Below are positions 1-9,054 of a DNA stretch of 31,844 nucleotides, one piece after another (the first letter of the stretch is position 1; every line of letters starts with the position of its first letter). The stretch is taken from assembly GCA_017521875.1 (NCBI GenBank), contig JAFXBH010000214.1, positions 1 to 31,844 on the forward strand, in the 5' to 3' direction. Position numbers and translations under genes: made by a program. Origin of the DNA: Oscillospiraceae bacterium. GTDB lineage: Bacteria > Bacillota > Clostridia > Oscillospirales > Oscillospiraceae. The notes beneath the pieces are model-generated. The model was not told where the DNA came from, made no database searches, and was given only the letters and a program-made list of their open reading frames with translations.

Positions 1-50
1 ACCAGTCGGCAGACTGGTGTGGCAATCTCCTGCATCTGCGGGAGATGAAT

Positions 51-533
51 TTACTTTTTCATTTTTCCAAAGTCCTGCAGGTGGGGGAATTCCAGTTGCC
101 GCAGGGCTTCAAACACGGTGATGGCCACCGCATTGCTTAAGTTCAGACTGCGGGCTTCTTCCCGCATAGGAATCCGCACGCAACTGTCATAGTGAGCGTC
201 CAGAAAATCCTCAGGCAGACCTTTGGTCTCTTTGCCAAAAAATAAGTAACAATCCTCCTGATAGTCTGCCTCGGTATAACATTTGGGGGCTTTGGTGGAT
301 AAACACCACATCTGCCGGACATCATTCTTTTGGAAGAACTCCTCCAAATTGGCGTAGTCCTGCACATTGACCAGATTCCAGTAGTCCAGACCGGCCCGTT
401 TGACAGCCTTTTCCGAGATGTCAAATCCCAGTGGGCGGATCAAATGCAGATTACAGCCGGTGGCAGCGCAGGTGCGGGCGATGTTGCCGCAGTTTTGGGG
501 AATTTCCGGCTCTACCAGCACGATATTCAGCAT
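51..533 (-). CDS. trmL: tRNA (cytidine(34)-2'-O)-methyltransferase TrmL
   Basis: SPOUT-class methyltransferase predicted to 2'-O-methylate the wobble nucleotide of tRNA-Leu isoacceptors in the cytoplasm. The N-terminus reads MLNIVLVEPEIPQNCGNIAR, the TrmL/YibK opening. The C-terminal half has the SAM-binding trefoil-knot motifs FFGKETKGLP, CVRIPM and RSLNLSNAVA. At 160 aa it has normal family length and needs no extra RNA-binding domain. A GTG nine bases upstream (542) would add three residues, but the GAGG at about 544 sits eight bases from the ATG at 533, so the ATG is preferred. Transcribed alone, divergently from aspS, from a promoter at 573-601. What follows the stop lies at the window edge. 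Confidence 0.93.
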   Translation of the reverse strand: MLNIVLVEPEIPQNCGNIARTCAATGCNLHLIRPLGFDISEKAVKRAGLDYWNLVNVQDYANLEEFFQKNDVRQMWCLSTKAPKCYTEADYQEDCYLFFGKETKGLPEDFLDAHYDSCVRIPMREEARSLNLSNAVAITVFEALRQLEFPHLQDFGKMKK

Positions 534-572
534 CTCATTCACCTCGGGACATCTTTTTTAGATTGCCAAACT

Positions 573-601
573 ATTGTATGACAAAAGTGCCGCAAAATCA
601 A
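573..601 (-). promoter_or_regulatory. trmL promoter
   Basis: On the minus strand: -35 TTGATT (596-601), 17-base spacer, -10 TACAAT (573-578). It lies about 40 bases upstream of the trmL start. A good sigma-A match, not tested. Confidence 0.6.
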
Positions 602-734
602 TGAAAAAATTGCAAAAAAATATACTTTTTATGAAATTCACATAAAAAAAGCCTTCCCACATTGGATTTTGTGAAAAATGCGGAAGGGGAAGGGAATCTT
701 GTGGTCATTTTTCCGGGGAAATGCAACAGACCGA

Positions 735-763
735 TTGACATTTTCCCTGTTTTATGAGAAAAT
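735..763 (+). promoter_or_regulatory. aspS promoter
   Basis: -35 TTGACA (735-740), 17-base spacer, -10 GAAAAT (758-763), about 37 bases before the aspS start. The region 543-799 contains no T-box consensus (GGGTGGNACC), so tRNA-dependent antitermination is not evident for this synthetase gene. Confidence 0.55.
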
Positions 764-799
764 AGGTCGATAAAATTAACCAGTAAGGGGAATTTGAAT

Positions 800-2575
800 A
801 TGATGCAATCCAGAACCCATACCTGCGGAGAATTGCGCCTTGGCGATGCCGGCAAGAATGTTACCATTGTCGGTTGGATGGAAAATGTCCGGGAAGTGGG
901 CGCCAACTTCGCTTTTGTAGTGCTTCGGGACTTTTACGGTACCACCCAGGTGGTGATCGAGACCGAGGATATGATGAAGGCTATCAAGGGCCTCAACAAG
1001 GAGACCACCATCTCCGTAACCGGTACAGTCCGGGAGCGTGAGAGCAAGAATCCCAAGCAATTAACCGGTGAGATCGAAGTTGTTCCTACCGAGATCAAGG
1101 TGCTGGGCAAGTGTGTCCACAACAGCCTGCCCTTTGAGATCAACAAGAGCCGGGATGCAGACGAAAATGTTCGCCTGAAATACCGTTATTTGGATTTGCG
1201 GAATCCTGCGGTCAAATCCAACATTATCCTGCGGTGTCAGGTGGTGGCGGAACTCCGTCGGTTGATGACCGAGAAGGGCTTCCTGGAGATCACCACTCCC
1301 ATTTTGACCGCTTCTTCTCCCGAGGGCGCCAGAGACTTCTTGGTGCCTGCCCGGAATCATCCCGGCAAGTTCTACGCTTTGCCCCAGGCACCCCAGCAGT
1401 TTAAGCAACTGCTGATGACCTCCGGTTTTGACCGTTATTTCCAGATCGCCCCCTGCTTCCGGGATGAGGACGCCCGTGCTGACCGTACCCCCGGCGAGTT
1501 CTACCAGTTGGATATGGAAATGGCATTTGCCTCCCAGAACGATGTTCTGTCCACTTTGGAAGATGTGCTGGTGCCTGTGTTTGAGAAATTCGGTAAGTAT
1601 AAGAGAATTTCCCAGGCGCCTTTCCGCCACATTCCCTTCAATGAAGCCATGGAGCGCTACGGTTCTGACAAGCCGGATCTGCGTATCGACCTGGAAGTGC
1701 AGGACATCACCGCAGAGGTACAGGGATGTGAATTCGGCCCGTTCCAGAACGCAACCGTCAAGGCTGTGGCGGTGGATAACTTCGCAGAGGGCAGAAAGTG
1801 GATCGATAAACTGCTCAATGATGTGGAAGTGCAGACCGGCAATAAAGCCTGCTGGATCAAGGTGGACGAAAACGGCCAGTTTACTGGCGGCGTTTCCAAG
1901 TTCCTCACTGACTACACCGATGTACTCACCGCCAAACTGAATCTGAAGCCCGGTAGTTTCGTATGTATGGCTGCCGGCAAGAAGACTGCCGCCCAGAAGA
2001 CTGCCGGTGTGATCCGGAATATGATGGGCAAGCGGATCCCCGGCCACTTCGACGAAGAGCAGTACGCAATGTGCTGGATCGTGGACTTCCCCATGTACGA
2101 AATGGGCGAAGAGTCCGGCGAACTGGAATTCTGCCACAACCCCTTCTCCATGCCCCAGGGCGGTATGCAGGCACTGCTGGATGCTGAGGGCGATAACGAG
2201 AAACTGCTGGCCATCAATGCCGACCAGTACGACTTGGTAGTCAACGGTTATGAATCCGCTTCCGGCGCTGTCCGTAACCACGACCCGGAAATTATGGTGA
2301 AAGCCTTCCAGATGGTTGGCTTGGGCGAAGAAGATGTAAAGGCCAAGTTCCCTGCAATGTACAATGCCTTTACCTACGGCGCACCTCCCCACGCAGGCGC
2401 AGCCCCCGGCGTTGACCGCCTGGTGATGCTGCTCACCGGCGAGGAATCCATCCGTGAGGTTATCACCTTCCCCTTGAACAAAACCGCGCAGGATCTGATG
2501 ATGGATGCGCCTACCACTGTTTCTCAGAAACAACTGGACGATGTGCATATCCTGATCAACGAATCCCACCTGTAA
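800..2575 (+). CDS. aspS: aspartyl-tRNA synthetase
   Basis: Class II synthetase charging tRNA-Asp. The bacterial-type layout is visible: an N-terminal OB-fold anticodon-binding domain (about residues 1-110; THTCGELRLGDAGKNVTIVGW), the catalytic core with class II motif 2 in FRDEDARADRTPGEFYQLD, a GAD-like insertion (about 290-400), and motif 3 in GVDRLVMLLTG near the C-terminus. Its 591 aa are normal for bacterial AspRS. The AAGGGG at 785-790 fits the ATG at 800 (nine bases); a TTG at 794 would lie only three bases away and is rejected. The gene is single, with its own promoter and a strong terminator that faces the convergent pot operon. Whether it is discriminating (Asp only) or also charges tRNA-Asn cannot be decided here. 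Confidence 0.97.
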   Translation: MMQSRTHTCGELRLGDAGKNVTIVGWMENVREVGANFAFVVLRDFYGTTQVVIETEDMMKAIKGLNKETTISVTGTVRERESKNPKQLTGEIEVVPTEIKVLGKCVHNSLPFEINKSRDADENVRLKYRYLDLRNPAVKSNIILRCQVVAELRRLMTEKGFLEITTPILTASSPEGARDFLVPARNHPGKFYALPQAPQQFKQLLMTSGFDRYFQIAPCFRDEDARADRTPGEFYQLDMEMAFASQNDVLSTLEDVLVPVFEKFGKYKRISQAPFRHIPFNEAMERYGSDKPDLRIDLEVQDITAEVQGCEFGPFQNATVKAVAVDNFAEGRKWIDKLLNDVEVQTGNKACWIKVDENGQFTGGVSKFLTDYTDVLTAKLNLKPGSFVCMAAGKKTAAQKTAGVIRNMMGKRIPGHFDEEQYAMCWIVDFPMYEMGEESGELEFCHNPFSMPQGGMQALLDAEGDNEKLLAINADQYDLVVNGYESASGAVRNHDPEIMVKAFQMVGLGEEDVKAKFPAMYNAFTYGAPPHAGAAPGVDRLVMLLTGEESIREVITFPLNKTAQDLMMDAPTTVSQKQLDDVHILINESHL

Positions 2576-2584
2576 GAGAAAAAG

Positions 2585-2623
2585 AAATCCGCATACGCGA
2601 GTTGCGTATGCGGATTTTTGTTT
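2585..2623 (+). terminator. aspS terminator, probably bidirectional
   Basis: A 14-bp perfect stem (2585-2598 with 2604-2617, loop GAGTT) is followed by a T-run on the plus strand. It starts ten bases after the aspS stop and ends just before the potCD stop on the other strand. The A-rich 5' flank gives T's on the minus strand too, so it may serve both convergent units. Confidence 0.9.
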
Positions 2624-2626
2624 TGC

Positions 2627-4543
2627 CTATTTCAGACGAACCTTTTGGAACAGATTTTCCATCGCCCGGTTCAGTTCCAGGGGCAGAGCCTCGTAACTTT
2701 CCGTCCGTGCTGCTGCTTCCTCGGAACTTTCGAAGGGATAGATGATCTCGCTTTCAGCCAAATATTCCTCCATATACTCGGTTGCACCGTCAATGGGAGA
2801 GCCGTAACAGATGTAGTCCATATTGGCGCCGGAGATTTCCGGGTCGCACATAAAGTCAATGAACAACTCTGCGGCATCCTTTTCCTGGGCGCAGTAGGGA
2901 ATACACATGGCATCGATGAACATATTGAACTTTTGATTTTCCGGCAGGTAGAACCGCAGATCTTCATTCTCGTCCATCATCATCATAGCATCGCCGGCGT
3001 AGTAGGGAGCGATCCACGCATTTTCCTCGATCATCTTGTCGTAGATCTGGTCCATCACATACTGTTGCACCAAGGGCCGTTGCTTTGCCAACTCCTCAGC
3101 GCAGGCATCCAGTTCCGCGGTGGTCTTGGGATTACAACTGTAACCCAGTTTATACTGAGCAATACCAAAAGCGTCCCGGGAATTGTCAAACATCAGGATT
3201 TGTCCGGCGTATTTTTCATTCCACAGGAGTTCCCAACCGGTGATATCCGCTTCATCCACATACTTGGAATTGTAGATGATGCCTACAGTACCCCAGGTAT
3301 AGGGCACAGAATAGGTGTTGTCCGGGTCGAAACCTTTGTTCAGATACTCCGGAAGGACTTTTTCAAAATTAGGGATGTTCTCCTTGTTCAAGGGCAGGAG
3401 CATATCCTCATCGATCATCCGGCCGATCATATAGTCTGAGGGAATGATCACATCTACCACCAGACCGCCGTTGGACAGTTTGGAATACAGTTCCTCGTTG
3501 GAGGCGTATTCCGAATAATTCACGTCGATGTTGGGGTATTTTTCCTCGAAAGCGGCAATGATATCCATAGTGCCGTCGCTGCCGTCAGCGATATTCTGAC
3601 CCCAGTTCATCACATTCAGGGTAATTTTATCTTGACGGGTGGACAGAATCAGCCAGCCGCAGCCTGCAAGCACAGCCACAGCGCATACGCCGGCGCAAAC
3701 CCGCAGGAATATCTGCGTTTTCTTGGAAACGGCTTTGGCTTGACGCCGCTCTTTCCGCTTGTCACTCCGCAGTTGCAGCAGGTTCATGGTGATCATCAGC
3801 ACGAAAATCAGCAGGAACAGCAGGGTAAACATAGCGTAGATTTTGGGATGGATCTGCTTTCGGGTAAGGGAATAGATCTTTACCGGCAATGTGACAAATT
3901 CCGAACCGGTAACAAAGTAACTGATCACGAAATCGTCCAGAGACATGGTAAAAGCCATAATGGCACCGGAGATCATACCGGGCATAATCTCGTGGAGGGT
4001 TACCTTAAAGAAGGACTGCACCGGAGTACAACCCAAGTCCATAGCCGCATCCTGCAATGCCGGATCCATCTGCTGGAGTTTTGGCATAACATTCAAAATG
4101 ACATAAGGCAGGTTGAATGTTATGTGGGCAATCAGCAAAGTCCAGAAATTCAGGCTTTGCCGCTGGTGCAGCATACCGGAGCCGATGAATACAAACAGTA
4201 GCGACAGAGAGATACCGGTGACGATATCCGGATTGGTCATGGGGATGTTGGTCAGGCCCATGACGGTCTTCCGCAGGCGGGGCTTCAGGTTATGGATACC
4301 CACTGCAGAGAATGTGCCGAATGCGGTGGCCACCGTGGTGGACAAAATGGCAATCAGCAGAGAGTTACCCAACAGAGCCAGAAGGTCCTTGTCCTGAAAC
4401 AATTCCTTGTACTGATTGAAGGTAAAGCCTTCAAAGGTGGTCAGGCTTTTACCGGTGTTAAAGGACGCAAGAATCAGCACCGCCATAGGAATATACAGGA
4501 AGACAAAGATCAGGAAGGTAAAGATGCGATTGGTCTTTTTCAT
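2627..4543 (-). CDS. potCD: fused spermidine/putrescine permease PotC and binding protein PotD
   Basis: Polyamine ABC importer component in which the second permease and the substrate-binding protein form one 638-aa chain. Residues 1-258 are a PotC-type permease with about six membrane helices and the EAA coupling loop (165-190; DAAMDLGCTPVQSFFKVTL). A basic linker (261-275) leads to an extra helix (about 278-301) containing LAGC at 292-295, which looks like a relic PotD lipobox. From about 306 the chain is a PotD-type periplasmic-fold protein (ITLNVMNWGQ, DVIIPSDYMI, VPYTWGTVGIIYN). The extra helix would place the binding domain outside. The start overlaps the potB stop by four bases (ATGA). 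Substrate is inferred from family; other amines are possible. Confidence 0.9.
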   Translation of the reverse strand: MKKTNRIFTFLIFVFLYIPMAVLILASFNTGKSLTTFEGFTFNQYKELFQDKDLLALLGNSLLIAILSTTVATAFGTFSAVGIHNLKPRLRKTVMGLTNIPMTNPDIVTGISLSLLFVFIGSGMLHQRQSLNFWTLLIAHITFNLPYVILNVMPKLQQMDPALQDAAMDLGCTPVQSFFKVTLHEIMPGMISGAIMAFTMSLDDFVISYFVTGSEFVTLPVKIYSLTRKQIHPKIYAMFTLLFLLIFVLMITMNLLQLRSDKRKERRQAKAVSKKTQIFLRVCAGVCAVAVLAGCGWLILSTRQDKITLNVMNWGQNIADGSDGTMDIIAAFEEKYPNIDVNYSEYASNEELYSKLSNGGLVVDVIIPSDYMIGRMIDEDMLLPLNKENIPNFEKVLPEYLNKGFDPDNTYSVPYTWGTVGIIYNSKYVDEADITGWELLWNEKYAGQILMFDNSRDAFGIAQYKLGYSCNPKTTAELDACAEELAKQRPLVQQYVMDQIYDKMIEENAWIAPYYAGDAMMMMDENEDLRFYLPENQKFNMFIDAMCIPYCAQEKDAAELFIDFMCDPEISGANMDYICYGSPIDGATEYMEEYLAESEIIYPFESSEEAAARTESYEALPLELNRAMENLFQKVRLK

Positions 4544-5364
4544 GCCATGACACCGCCTTCCTCATCGGAACCGAAACGGTTCATAATGCCGGTGCAGATA
4601 AATACCAGCAGCATCAGCACCAAACTCAGCGCTGCGCCCAGATTGGGGTTACCTGCAGTTTTAAACTGTTTCTCAATGGCGTCACCGATCAGCAGAGGCA
4701 TATCGGCACCGCCCAGTTTCTGGGAGATGTAGAAGGTAGACACAGCCGGCACAAATACCATGGTAATACCGGTGAGAATACCGGGCATACTCAAGGGGAG
4801 AACCACCTTGGAAAAAACCTGTGCAGGTGTACAGCCCAGATCTTCCGCTGCTTCAATCAGACGGTTGTCGATCTTTACAATGATGGAATAAAGCGGCAGG
4901 ATCATATAGGGCAAATAGTTGTAAACCATACCCAAAATCACCGCGCCGGGGGTTCCGATCATCTTCACAGAGGGAAGTCCCAGCAGGTTAATGAACTGAT
5001 TGATAATGCCGTTGGTCTCCAAAAGGCCGGCCCATGCCAAAGTGCGGAGCAGGAAACTCATACACATGGGCAGCATAACCAGCATATACAAAATCTTCTG
5101 CGATACCGGTTTCCGGTGGGCAATATAATAGGCCACGGGGTAACCCAGCAGAAGGCAGATCAGCGCCGACAGAACGGAGTACCATACGGAAATACCCAAT
5201 GTAGGCAGGAACAGTCCCAAATCTTTTAGATTACCAAAGGTAAACGCGCCGGTTTCCACATCCGTCAGGGCATAGTAACCCACCACGCCCAAAGGAATCA
5301 GGGTGAACAGGAGCATCCAGAGAATGTAAGGACCGCTCAGGAGAATGGACTTATTCTTCTTCAT
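4540..5364 (-). CDS. potB: spermidine/putrescine ABC transporter permease PotB
   Basis: First membrane subunit of the polyamine importer, 274 aa with about six helices. It has the EAA loop [20 protein letters not shown] that contacts the ATPase. Two in-frame ATGs are possible. GGAGG abuts the upstream one (5373) with no spacing but lies nine bases before the one at 5364, so 5364 is chosen. The gene overlaps the end of potA by 14 bases and potCD by four, indicating translational coupling of the three genes. Confidence 0.93.
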   Translation of the reverse strand: MKKNKSILLSGPYILWMLLFTLIPLGVVGYYALTDVETGAFTFGNLKDLGLFLPTLGISVWYSVLSALICLLLGYPVAYYIAHRKPVSQKILYMLVMLPMCMSFLLRTLAWAGLLETNGIINQFINLLGLPSVKMIGTPGAVILGMVYNYLPYMILPLYSIIVKIDNRLIEAAEDLGCTPAQVFSKVVLPLSMPGILTGITMVFVPAVSTFYISQKLGGADMPLLIGDAIEKQFKTAGNPNLGAALSLVLMLLVFICTGIMNRFGSDEEGGVMA

Positions 5365-6472
5365 CGTCTGCATCCTCCGTCAGTTCGTCGTACTCAGCGG
5401 AGTAGGAACTGTAGTCACCAAACATACCGGAGTATTCACTTTTGTGCATAATGTGGATATCTTCGGGATTCAGCCGGATGCCTACTGTCTCACCTTCGCC
5501 GTGGTAGTCGGTGGTCTGAATCAGCCACTTAAAGCCGCGGAAGTCCACAATAATATCGTAGTTAAGGCCTTTGAAGGTAACAGAAGTAACCGTGCCTACC
5601 AGATGGCCCTCGCCGGCAGGTACGAAGTCGATATCCTCGGGGCGGATGACCACATCCACAGGTTCGTTAGGAGCAAAACCTGCGTCCACGCAGTCGAATA
5701 CACGACCAAAGAACTTCACCTTGTAGTCAGACAGCATAATGCCGTCCAAAATATTACTTTCGCCGATAAAGTCTGCCACGAAGGCGTTCTTCGGCTCGTT
5801 ATAAATATCCTCAGGCTTGCCGATCTGCTGAATGCGGCCTTTGTCCATAACCACCACGGTGTCAGACATAGAAAGGGCCTCTTCCTGATCGTGGGTCACA
5901 TAAATGAAGGTGATGCCCATAGCCTGCTGAATCCGCTTCAGTTCGTTCTGCATATCTTTCCGCAGACGCAGATCCAGCGCAGCCAGCGGTTCATCCAAAA
6001 GCAGCACCTTGGGGCGGTTCACCAGCGCCCGGGCGATGGCAACACGCTGCTGCTGACCGCCGGACAGACTGTCAATGCTGCGATGCTCATAGCCTTTGAG
6101 CCCTACCACAGTCAAGATTTCCTGTACCCGTTCCTGAATTTCTTCTTTGGACAGTTTTGCCACCTTCAGACCGAAGGCGATGTTGCCGTAAACATCCAGG
6201 TGGGGAAACAGTGCGTACCGCTGAAAAACGGTGTTAATCTGCCGCTGGTAGGCGGGCACATCGTTAATACACTTGTCGTCAAAAAGCACCCTGCCGGATG
6301 TAGGGGTCAAAAAACCGCCAATAATTCGCAGAGTGGTTGTTTTGCCGCAGCCGGAAGGGCCTAGCAGCGTGAGGAATTCCTTATCATTAAAATAGAGATT
6401 GATACCATCAAGTACCCGCTCCCCGTCGAACTCCATGGTAAGGTCCTGGAGTCTGATGAGTTCTTTGGACAT
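5351..6472 (-). CDS. potA: spermidine/putrescine ABC transporter ATPase PotA
   Basis: Nucleotide-binding subunit that powers polyamine uptake, 373 aa. Walker A is GPSGCGKTT (38-46); the Q-loop is in [19 protein letters not shown]; the ABC signature is LSGGQQQR; Walker B is [12 protein letters not shown]; the switch His is in YVTHDQEEA. After about residue 235 comes a C-terminal TOBE-type domain ([23 protein letters not shown]) typical of PotA/MalK-class subunits. The acidic tail ends DADDEEE. First gene of potA-potB-potCD. GGGGGAGG lies three bases from the ATG, a short spacing. The promoter is at 6621-6649, leaving a leader of about 140 bases. Confidence 0.95.
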   Translation of the reverse strand: MSKELIRLQDLTMEFDGERVLDGINLYFNDKEFLTLLGPSGCGKTTTLRIIGGFLTPTSGRVLFDDKCINDVPAYQRQINTVFQRYALFPHLDVYGNIAFGLKVAKLSKEEIQERVQEILTVVGLKGYEHRSIDSLSGGQQQRVAIARALVNRPKVLLLDEPLAALDLRLRKDMQNELKRIQQAMGITFIYVTHDQEEALSMSDTVVVMDKGRIQQIGKPEDIYNEPKNAFVADFIGESNILDGIMLSDYKVKFFGRVFDCVDAGFAPNEPVDVVIRPEDIDFVPAGEGHLVGTVTSVTFKGLNYDIIVDFRGFKWLIQTTDYHGEGETVGIRLNPEDIHIMHKSEYSGMFGDYSSYSAEYDELTEDADDEEE

Positions 6473-6503
6473 TATCCTCCCCCGTTTCTTTTCTTTTTTT
6501 GCC

Positions 6504-6578
6504 GTAACCTCTGTAAATTTGTCTGCGGTTAGCAGCGAATTTTTTGCTGTTGACCATCAAAAAATTGACTTTGGTTAC
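6504..6578 (-). promoter_or_regulatory. candidate structured leader of the pot operon
   Basis: Within the roughly 140-base potA leader, GTAACC and GGTTAC (6573-6578 and 6504-6509) can close a multi-branch structure. It contains a TCAA/TTGA mini-hairpin (6557-6568) and a CAGC/GCTG hairpin (6533-6549). No known riboswitch class was recognised. The pairing is short and could be chance. Confidence 0.25.
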
Positions 6579-6620
6579 TTGTGTTTTTTGTCAGGATTTT
6601 CATAGTTCCTTAATAGTATA

Positions 6621-6649
6621 GATATAACCGAAAAAGTGACATTTGTCAA
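6621..6649 (-). promoter_or_regulatory. potA operon promoter
   Basis: Minus strand: -35 TTGACA (6644-6649), 17-base spacer, -10 TATATC (6621-6626). It faces the pot genes and is the only strong sigma-A match in the potA-spoIIQ intergenic region. Confidence 0.65.
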
Positions 6650-6698
6650 CAGAATTTCTCACACAAAAAGGCCTGCGAAAAAATTTTACAGAATTTGG

Positions 6699-6727
6699 GT
6701 TTAACATTGAAAAAACTGGCAATACTG
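6699..6727 (+). promoter_or_regulatory. candidate sigma-F/G-type promoter of spoIIQ
   Basis: GTTTA (6699-6703), 14-base spacer, GGCAATACTG (6718-6727). This matches the forespore patterns known from Bacillus (GYWTA and GGNNANAMTR). It would start transcription close to the ribosome site at 6734-6738, so the leader would be very short, which is a reason for caution. Confidence 0.42.
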
Positions 6728-6748
6728 GACATCGGAGGTGCTTATGCT

Positions 6749-7399
6749 ATGAGCAAGAAAAAATTCACCGGCAGCGTAAGCGGCAAGGGCTACTACATAG
6801 CCCTGGTGCTGTGTGCTGTTGCCATCGGAATCTCCGGATTCCTGTATTACAGAAATGCAAATAAACCCAATCACTCTGCCAACGGCGGCGGGGAAACCAT
6901 CGCAAATCCCGGCAATGATCAGGCGGTGGTAGCCACCAATCCTGACGGTACGCCCAGCGATTCTACGAATCAGGTTGCGCCAAAACCCATCAAGACCGCC
7001 TCTCCCTTAGAAGGGGAGATGGTGGCAGTGTATGCCATGGATTCCCTGGCCTATAACCAGACTACCCGGGATTGGCGCGTCCACAACGGCATTGACATTG
7101 CCGCGGAGGCCGGCAGCGCTGTGTGTGCCGCCGCTGACGGGGAAGTTTATACTGTCTATGAGGACGATTCTCTGGGTATGACCGTGGTGATCCGTCATGA
7201 AAACGGCTATACCACCAAGTACGCCAGTCTGGCAGAAACTGTCTCCGTTAAACCCGGTGACCGGGTAACCGTGGGTCAGCCTATCGGTGAGGTGGGGAAC
7301 ACCGCCTTGCTGGAAAGCGCCATTGGCGACCATATCCATTTTGCCGTTACGCTGGATGGTGAGCCTGTGAATCCCGCAGACTTCCTGAAGCAGGGATAA
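6749..7399 (+). CDS. spoIIQ: SpoIIQ-like M23 (LytM) peptidase
   Basis: Probable forespore-membrane peptidase of the SpoIIQ type, which in Clostridia joins SpoIIIAH across the two membranes around the forespore. The 216 aa have a short cytoplasmic N-terminus, one membrane helix (about 15-33), a low-complexity linker (35-85) and a C-terminal LytM domain (about 88-213). Both zinc motifs are present: HNGID (His112, Asp116) and HIH (195-197). The domain should therefore be catalytic, as known for clostridial SpoIIQ and unlike the Bacillus protein. GGAGG at 6734-6738 selects the ATG at 6749; a TTG at 6695 has no ribosome site. It could instead be a general M23 endopeptidase, but length, layout and the candidate sporulation promoter favour SpoIIQ. 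Confidence 0.78.
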   Translation: MSKKKFTGSVSGKGYYIALVLCAVAIGISGFLYYRNANKPNHSANGGGETIANPGNDQAVVATNPDGTPSDSTNQVAPKPIKTASPLEGEMVAVYAMDSLAYNQTTRDWRVHNGIDIAAEAGSAVCAAADGEVYTVYEDDSLGMTVVIRHENGYTTKYASLAETVSVKPGDRVTVGQPIGEVGNTALLESAIGDHIHFAVTLDGEPVNPADFLKQG

Positions 7400-7429
7400 A
7401 TCTGATTTCTTTCCTTTCCTCTTTGTATA

Positions 7430-7461
7430 GGGCCGCTGCCAGAGCAGCGGCCCGCCTTTTT
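7430..7461 (+). terminator. spoIIQ terminator
   Basis: A 10-bp GC-rich stem (7430-7439 with 7444-7453, loop CAGA) is followed by GCC and a T-run at 7457-7461. It lies 30 bases after the spoIIQ stop. Confidence 0.88.
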
Positions 7462-7497
7462 AAAAAAGAAAGGAGCGTGTTAAAAACACGCTCCTTT
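7462..7497 (-). terminator. rny terminator
   Basis: A stem around AAGGAGCGTGT and ACACGCTCCTT (about 7469-7480 with 7486-7497), followed on the minus strand by TTTCTTTTTT. It lies directly after the rny stop (7504), back to back with the spoIIQ terminator. Confidence 0.85.
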
Positions 7498-7503
7498 TGT
7501 GTT

Positions 7504-9054
7504 TTACTTGGCGTACTCCACAGCCTTGGTTTCCCGGATCACATTGATCTTGATCTGACCGGGGTATTCCAGTTCTGCTTCGATCTGCTTGGCAATATCC
7601 CGGGCAAGCAATACCATATTGTCCTCGGTGACTTCCTCGGGTTTGACCATAATCCGCACTTCCCGGCCAGCCTGAATGGCGAATGCCTTTTCTACGCCGG
7701 GGTAACTGCCGGTGAGTTCTTCCAACTTCTGCAGACGGCGGATATAATTTTCCACATTTTCACGGCGAGCGCCGGGTCTTGCAGCGGAAACGGCATCGGC
7801 GGCCTGCACCAGCACAGCAATCACAGTCTTGGGTTCTACATCACCGTGGTGAGATTCAATGGCATTGACCACAACGGGATTTTCCTTGTACTTACGAGCC
7901 AGATCAGCACCCAACTGGACGTGGCTGCCTTCCACTTCGTGGTCGATGGACTTACCCAGGTCGTGGAGCAGACCTGCCCGCTTGGCCAGGGTTACATCAA
8001 TGCCCAGTTCTGCGGCCATCAAACCGGCAATGTGGGCAACCTCGATGGAGTGATTCAGTACATTCTGACCGTAAGAGGTACGGTACTTCTGACGACCCAG
8101 AATCTTCACCAATTCGGGATTCAGGCCGTGAACACCGGTTTCGTAGCAGGCCCGTTCGCCTTCTTCACGAATGGTGCGATCCACATCCTTGCGAGCCTTC
8201 TCCACGCAGTCCTCAATGCGGGTGGGGTGGATACGGCCGTCGGCGATCAGTTTTTCCAGTGCCAGTCTGGCCACCTCGCGGCGGACAGGATCGAAACTGG
8301 AAACGGTGATGGCCTCGGGAGTGTCATCAATGATCAGGTCAACACCGGTGATGGTCTCCAGGGTACGGATATTCCGACCTTCACGACCGATAATACGGCC
8401 CTTCATCTCATCGGTGGGCAGGGGAACAACAGAAACAGTGGCCTCGGCGGCGTGATCTGCGGCACAACGCTGAATGGCGATGGAGAGGATCTCTCTTGCC
8501 TTTTCGTCGGATGTGTCTTTCAGTTCCTGCTCGATCTCCTTGATCTTCATAGCAGTGTCGTGGCGGATTTCCTCCTCCACGCTCTTCAGGAGGAACTGCT
8601 TTGCCTGCTCCTGGGTCAAACCGGAGATCTGCTCCAAGGTAGCAAGATGGGCCTTTTTGACTGCCTCGGTCTCTTCCTTGACCTTGGCAACCTCTTCCAT
8701 ACGGCGGGCCAATTCTTCTTCCTTCTTTTCGAAGTTCTCGGTTTTCTTATCCAGGGTTTCTTCTTTTTGCTGCAGACGGCGTTCCTGCTTGGTCAGTTCG
8801 GCACGACGTTCTTTTACTTCTTTTTCGTACTCTGTGCGAGATTTATGGATTTCGTCTTTTGCTTCCAGAAGCATTTCTTTCTTGCGGCTCTCACCGCTGC
8901 GAATGGCTTCATTGATAATACGGGTGGCCTCTGTCTCGGCAGAGCCGATTTCCCGTTCACTAACCCGCTTGCGATAGGCGATACCGATTGCAAAACCGAT
9001 AATCACAGCAACCACGGCAACCGCAGCGAGCACCAGGATATCTAAGAGTTCCAT
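7504..9054 (-). CDS. rny: ribonuclease Y
   Basis: Membrane-anchored endoribonuclease that starts mRNA decay in Firmicutes. The 516 aa show the full RNase Y order: N-terminal membrane helix (about 5-25), a long charged coiled coil (about 35-195), a KH RNA-binding domain with [10 protein letters not shown] (219-228), and an HD phosphohydrolase domain with the metal pair LLHDLGK (His364, Asp365). The C-terminal domain has IRVIRE-type strands near [14 protein letters not shown]. The nearest ribosome site, AAAGGAGG (9068-9075), is about 14 bases from the ATG, unusually far. In-frame stops lie just upstream, so no longer start exists. Transcribed alone from the promoter at 9272-9300 with a leader of about 210 bases that can fold over the ribosome site. 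Confidence 0.96.
   Translation of the reverse strand: MELLDILVLAAVAVVAVIIGFAIGIAYRKRVSEREIGSAETEATRIINEAIRSGESRKKEMLLEAKDEIHKSRTEYEKEVKERRAELTKQERRLQQKEETLDKKTENFEKKEEELARRMEEVAKVKEETEAVKKAHLATLEQISGLTQEQAKQFLLKSVEEEIRHDTAMKIKEIEQELKDTSDEKAREILSIAIQRCAADHAAEATVSVVPLPTDEMKGRIIGREGRNIRTLETITGVDLIIDDTPEAITVSSFDPVRREVARLALEKLIADGRIHPTRIEDCVEKARKDVDRTIREEGERACYETGVHGLNPELVKILGRQKYRTSYGQNVLNHSIEVAHIAGLMAAELGIDVTLAKRAGLLHDLGKSIDHEVEGSHVQLGADLARKYKENPVVVNAIESHHGDVEPKTVIAVLVQAADAVSAARPGARRENVENYIRRLQKLEELTGSYPGVEKAFAIQAGREVRIMVKPEEVTEDNMVLLARDIAKQIEAELEYPGQIKINVIRETKAVEYAK

Noticed and set aside
1..46. Two hairpins at the left edge (1-18 and 25-46), after trmL on the minus strand.
   Set aside because: Perfect or near-perfect stems, but no T-run and cut by the window edge; cannot be called a terminator or other element.
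641..689. Minus-strand hairpin with a T-run upstream of aspS (CCTTCC.../GGAAGG, T's at 643-650).
   Set aside because: No minus-strand gene would read into it and the stem is bulged; possibly stops antisense transcription, but not supportable as a feature.
543..799. T-box riboswitch before aspS.
   Set aside because: No T-box consensus or specifier stem could be found.
1061..2569. Long open frame on the minus strand opposite aspS (502 codons).
   Set aside because: No ribosome site, no recognisable domain; explained by codon bias of aspS.
7423..9045. Long open frame on the plus strand opposite rny (540 codons).
   Set aside because: It mirrors the rny coding frame, has a low-complexity Phe/Leu/Gly-rich translation without motifs, and starts inside the spoIIQ terminator.
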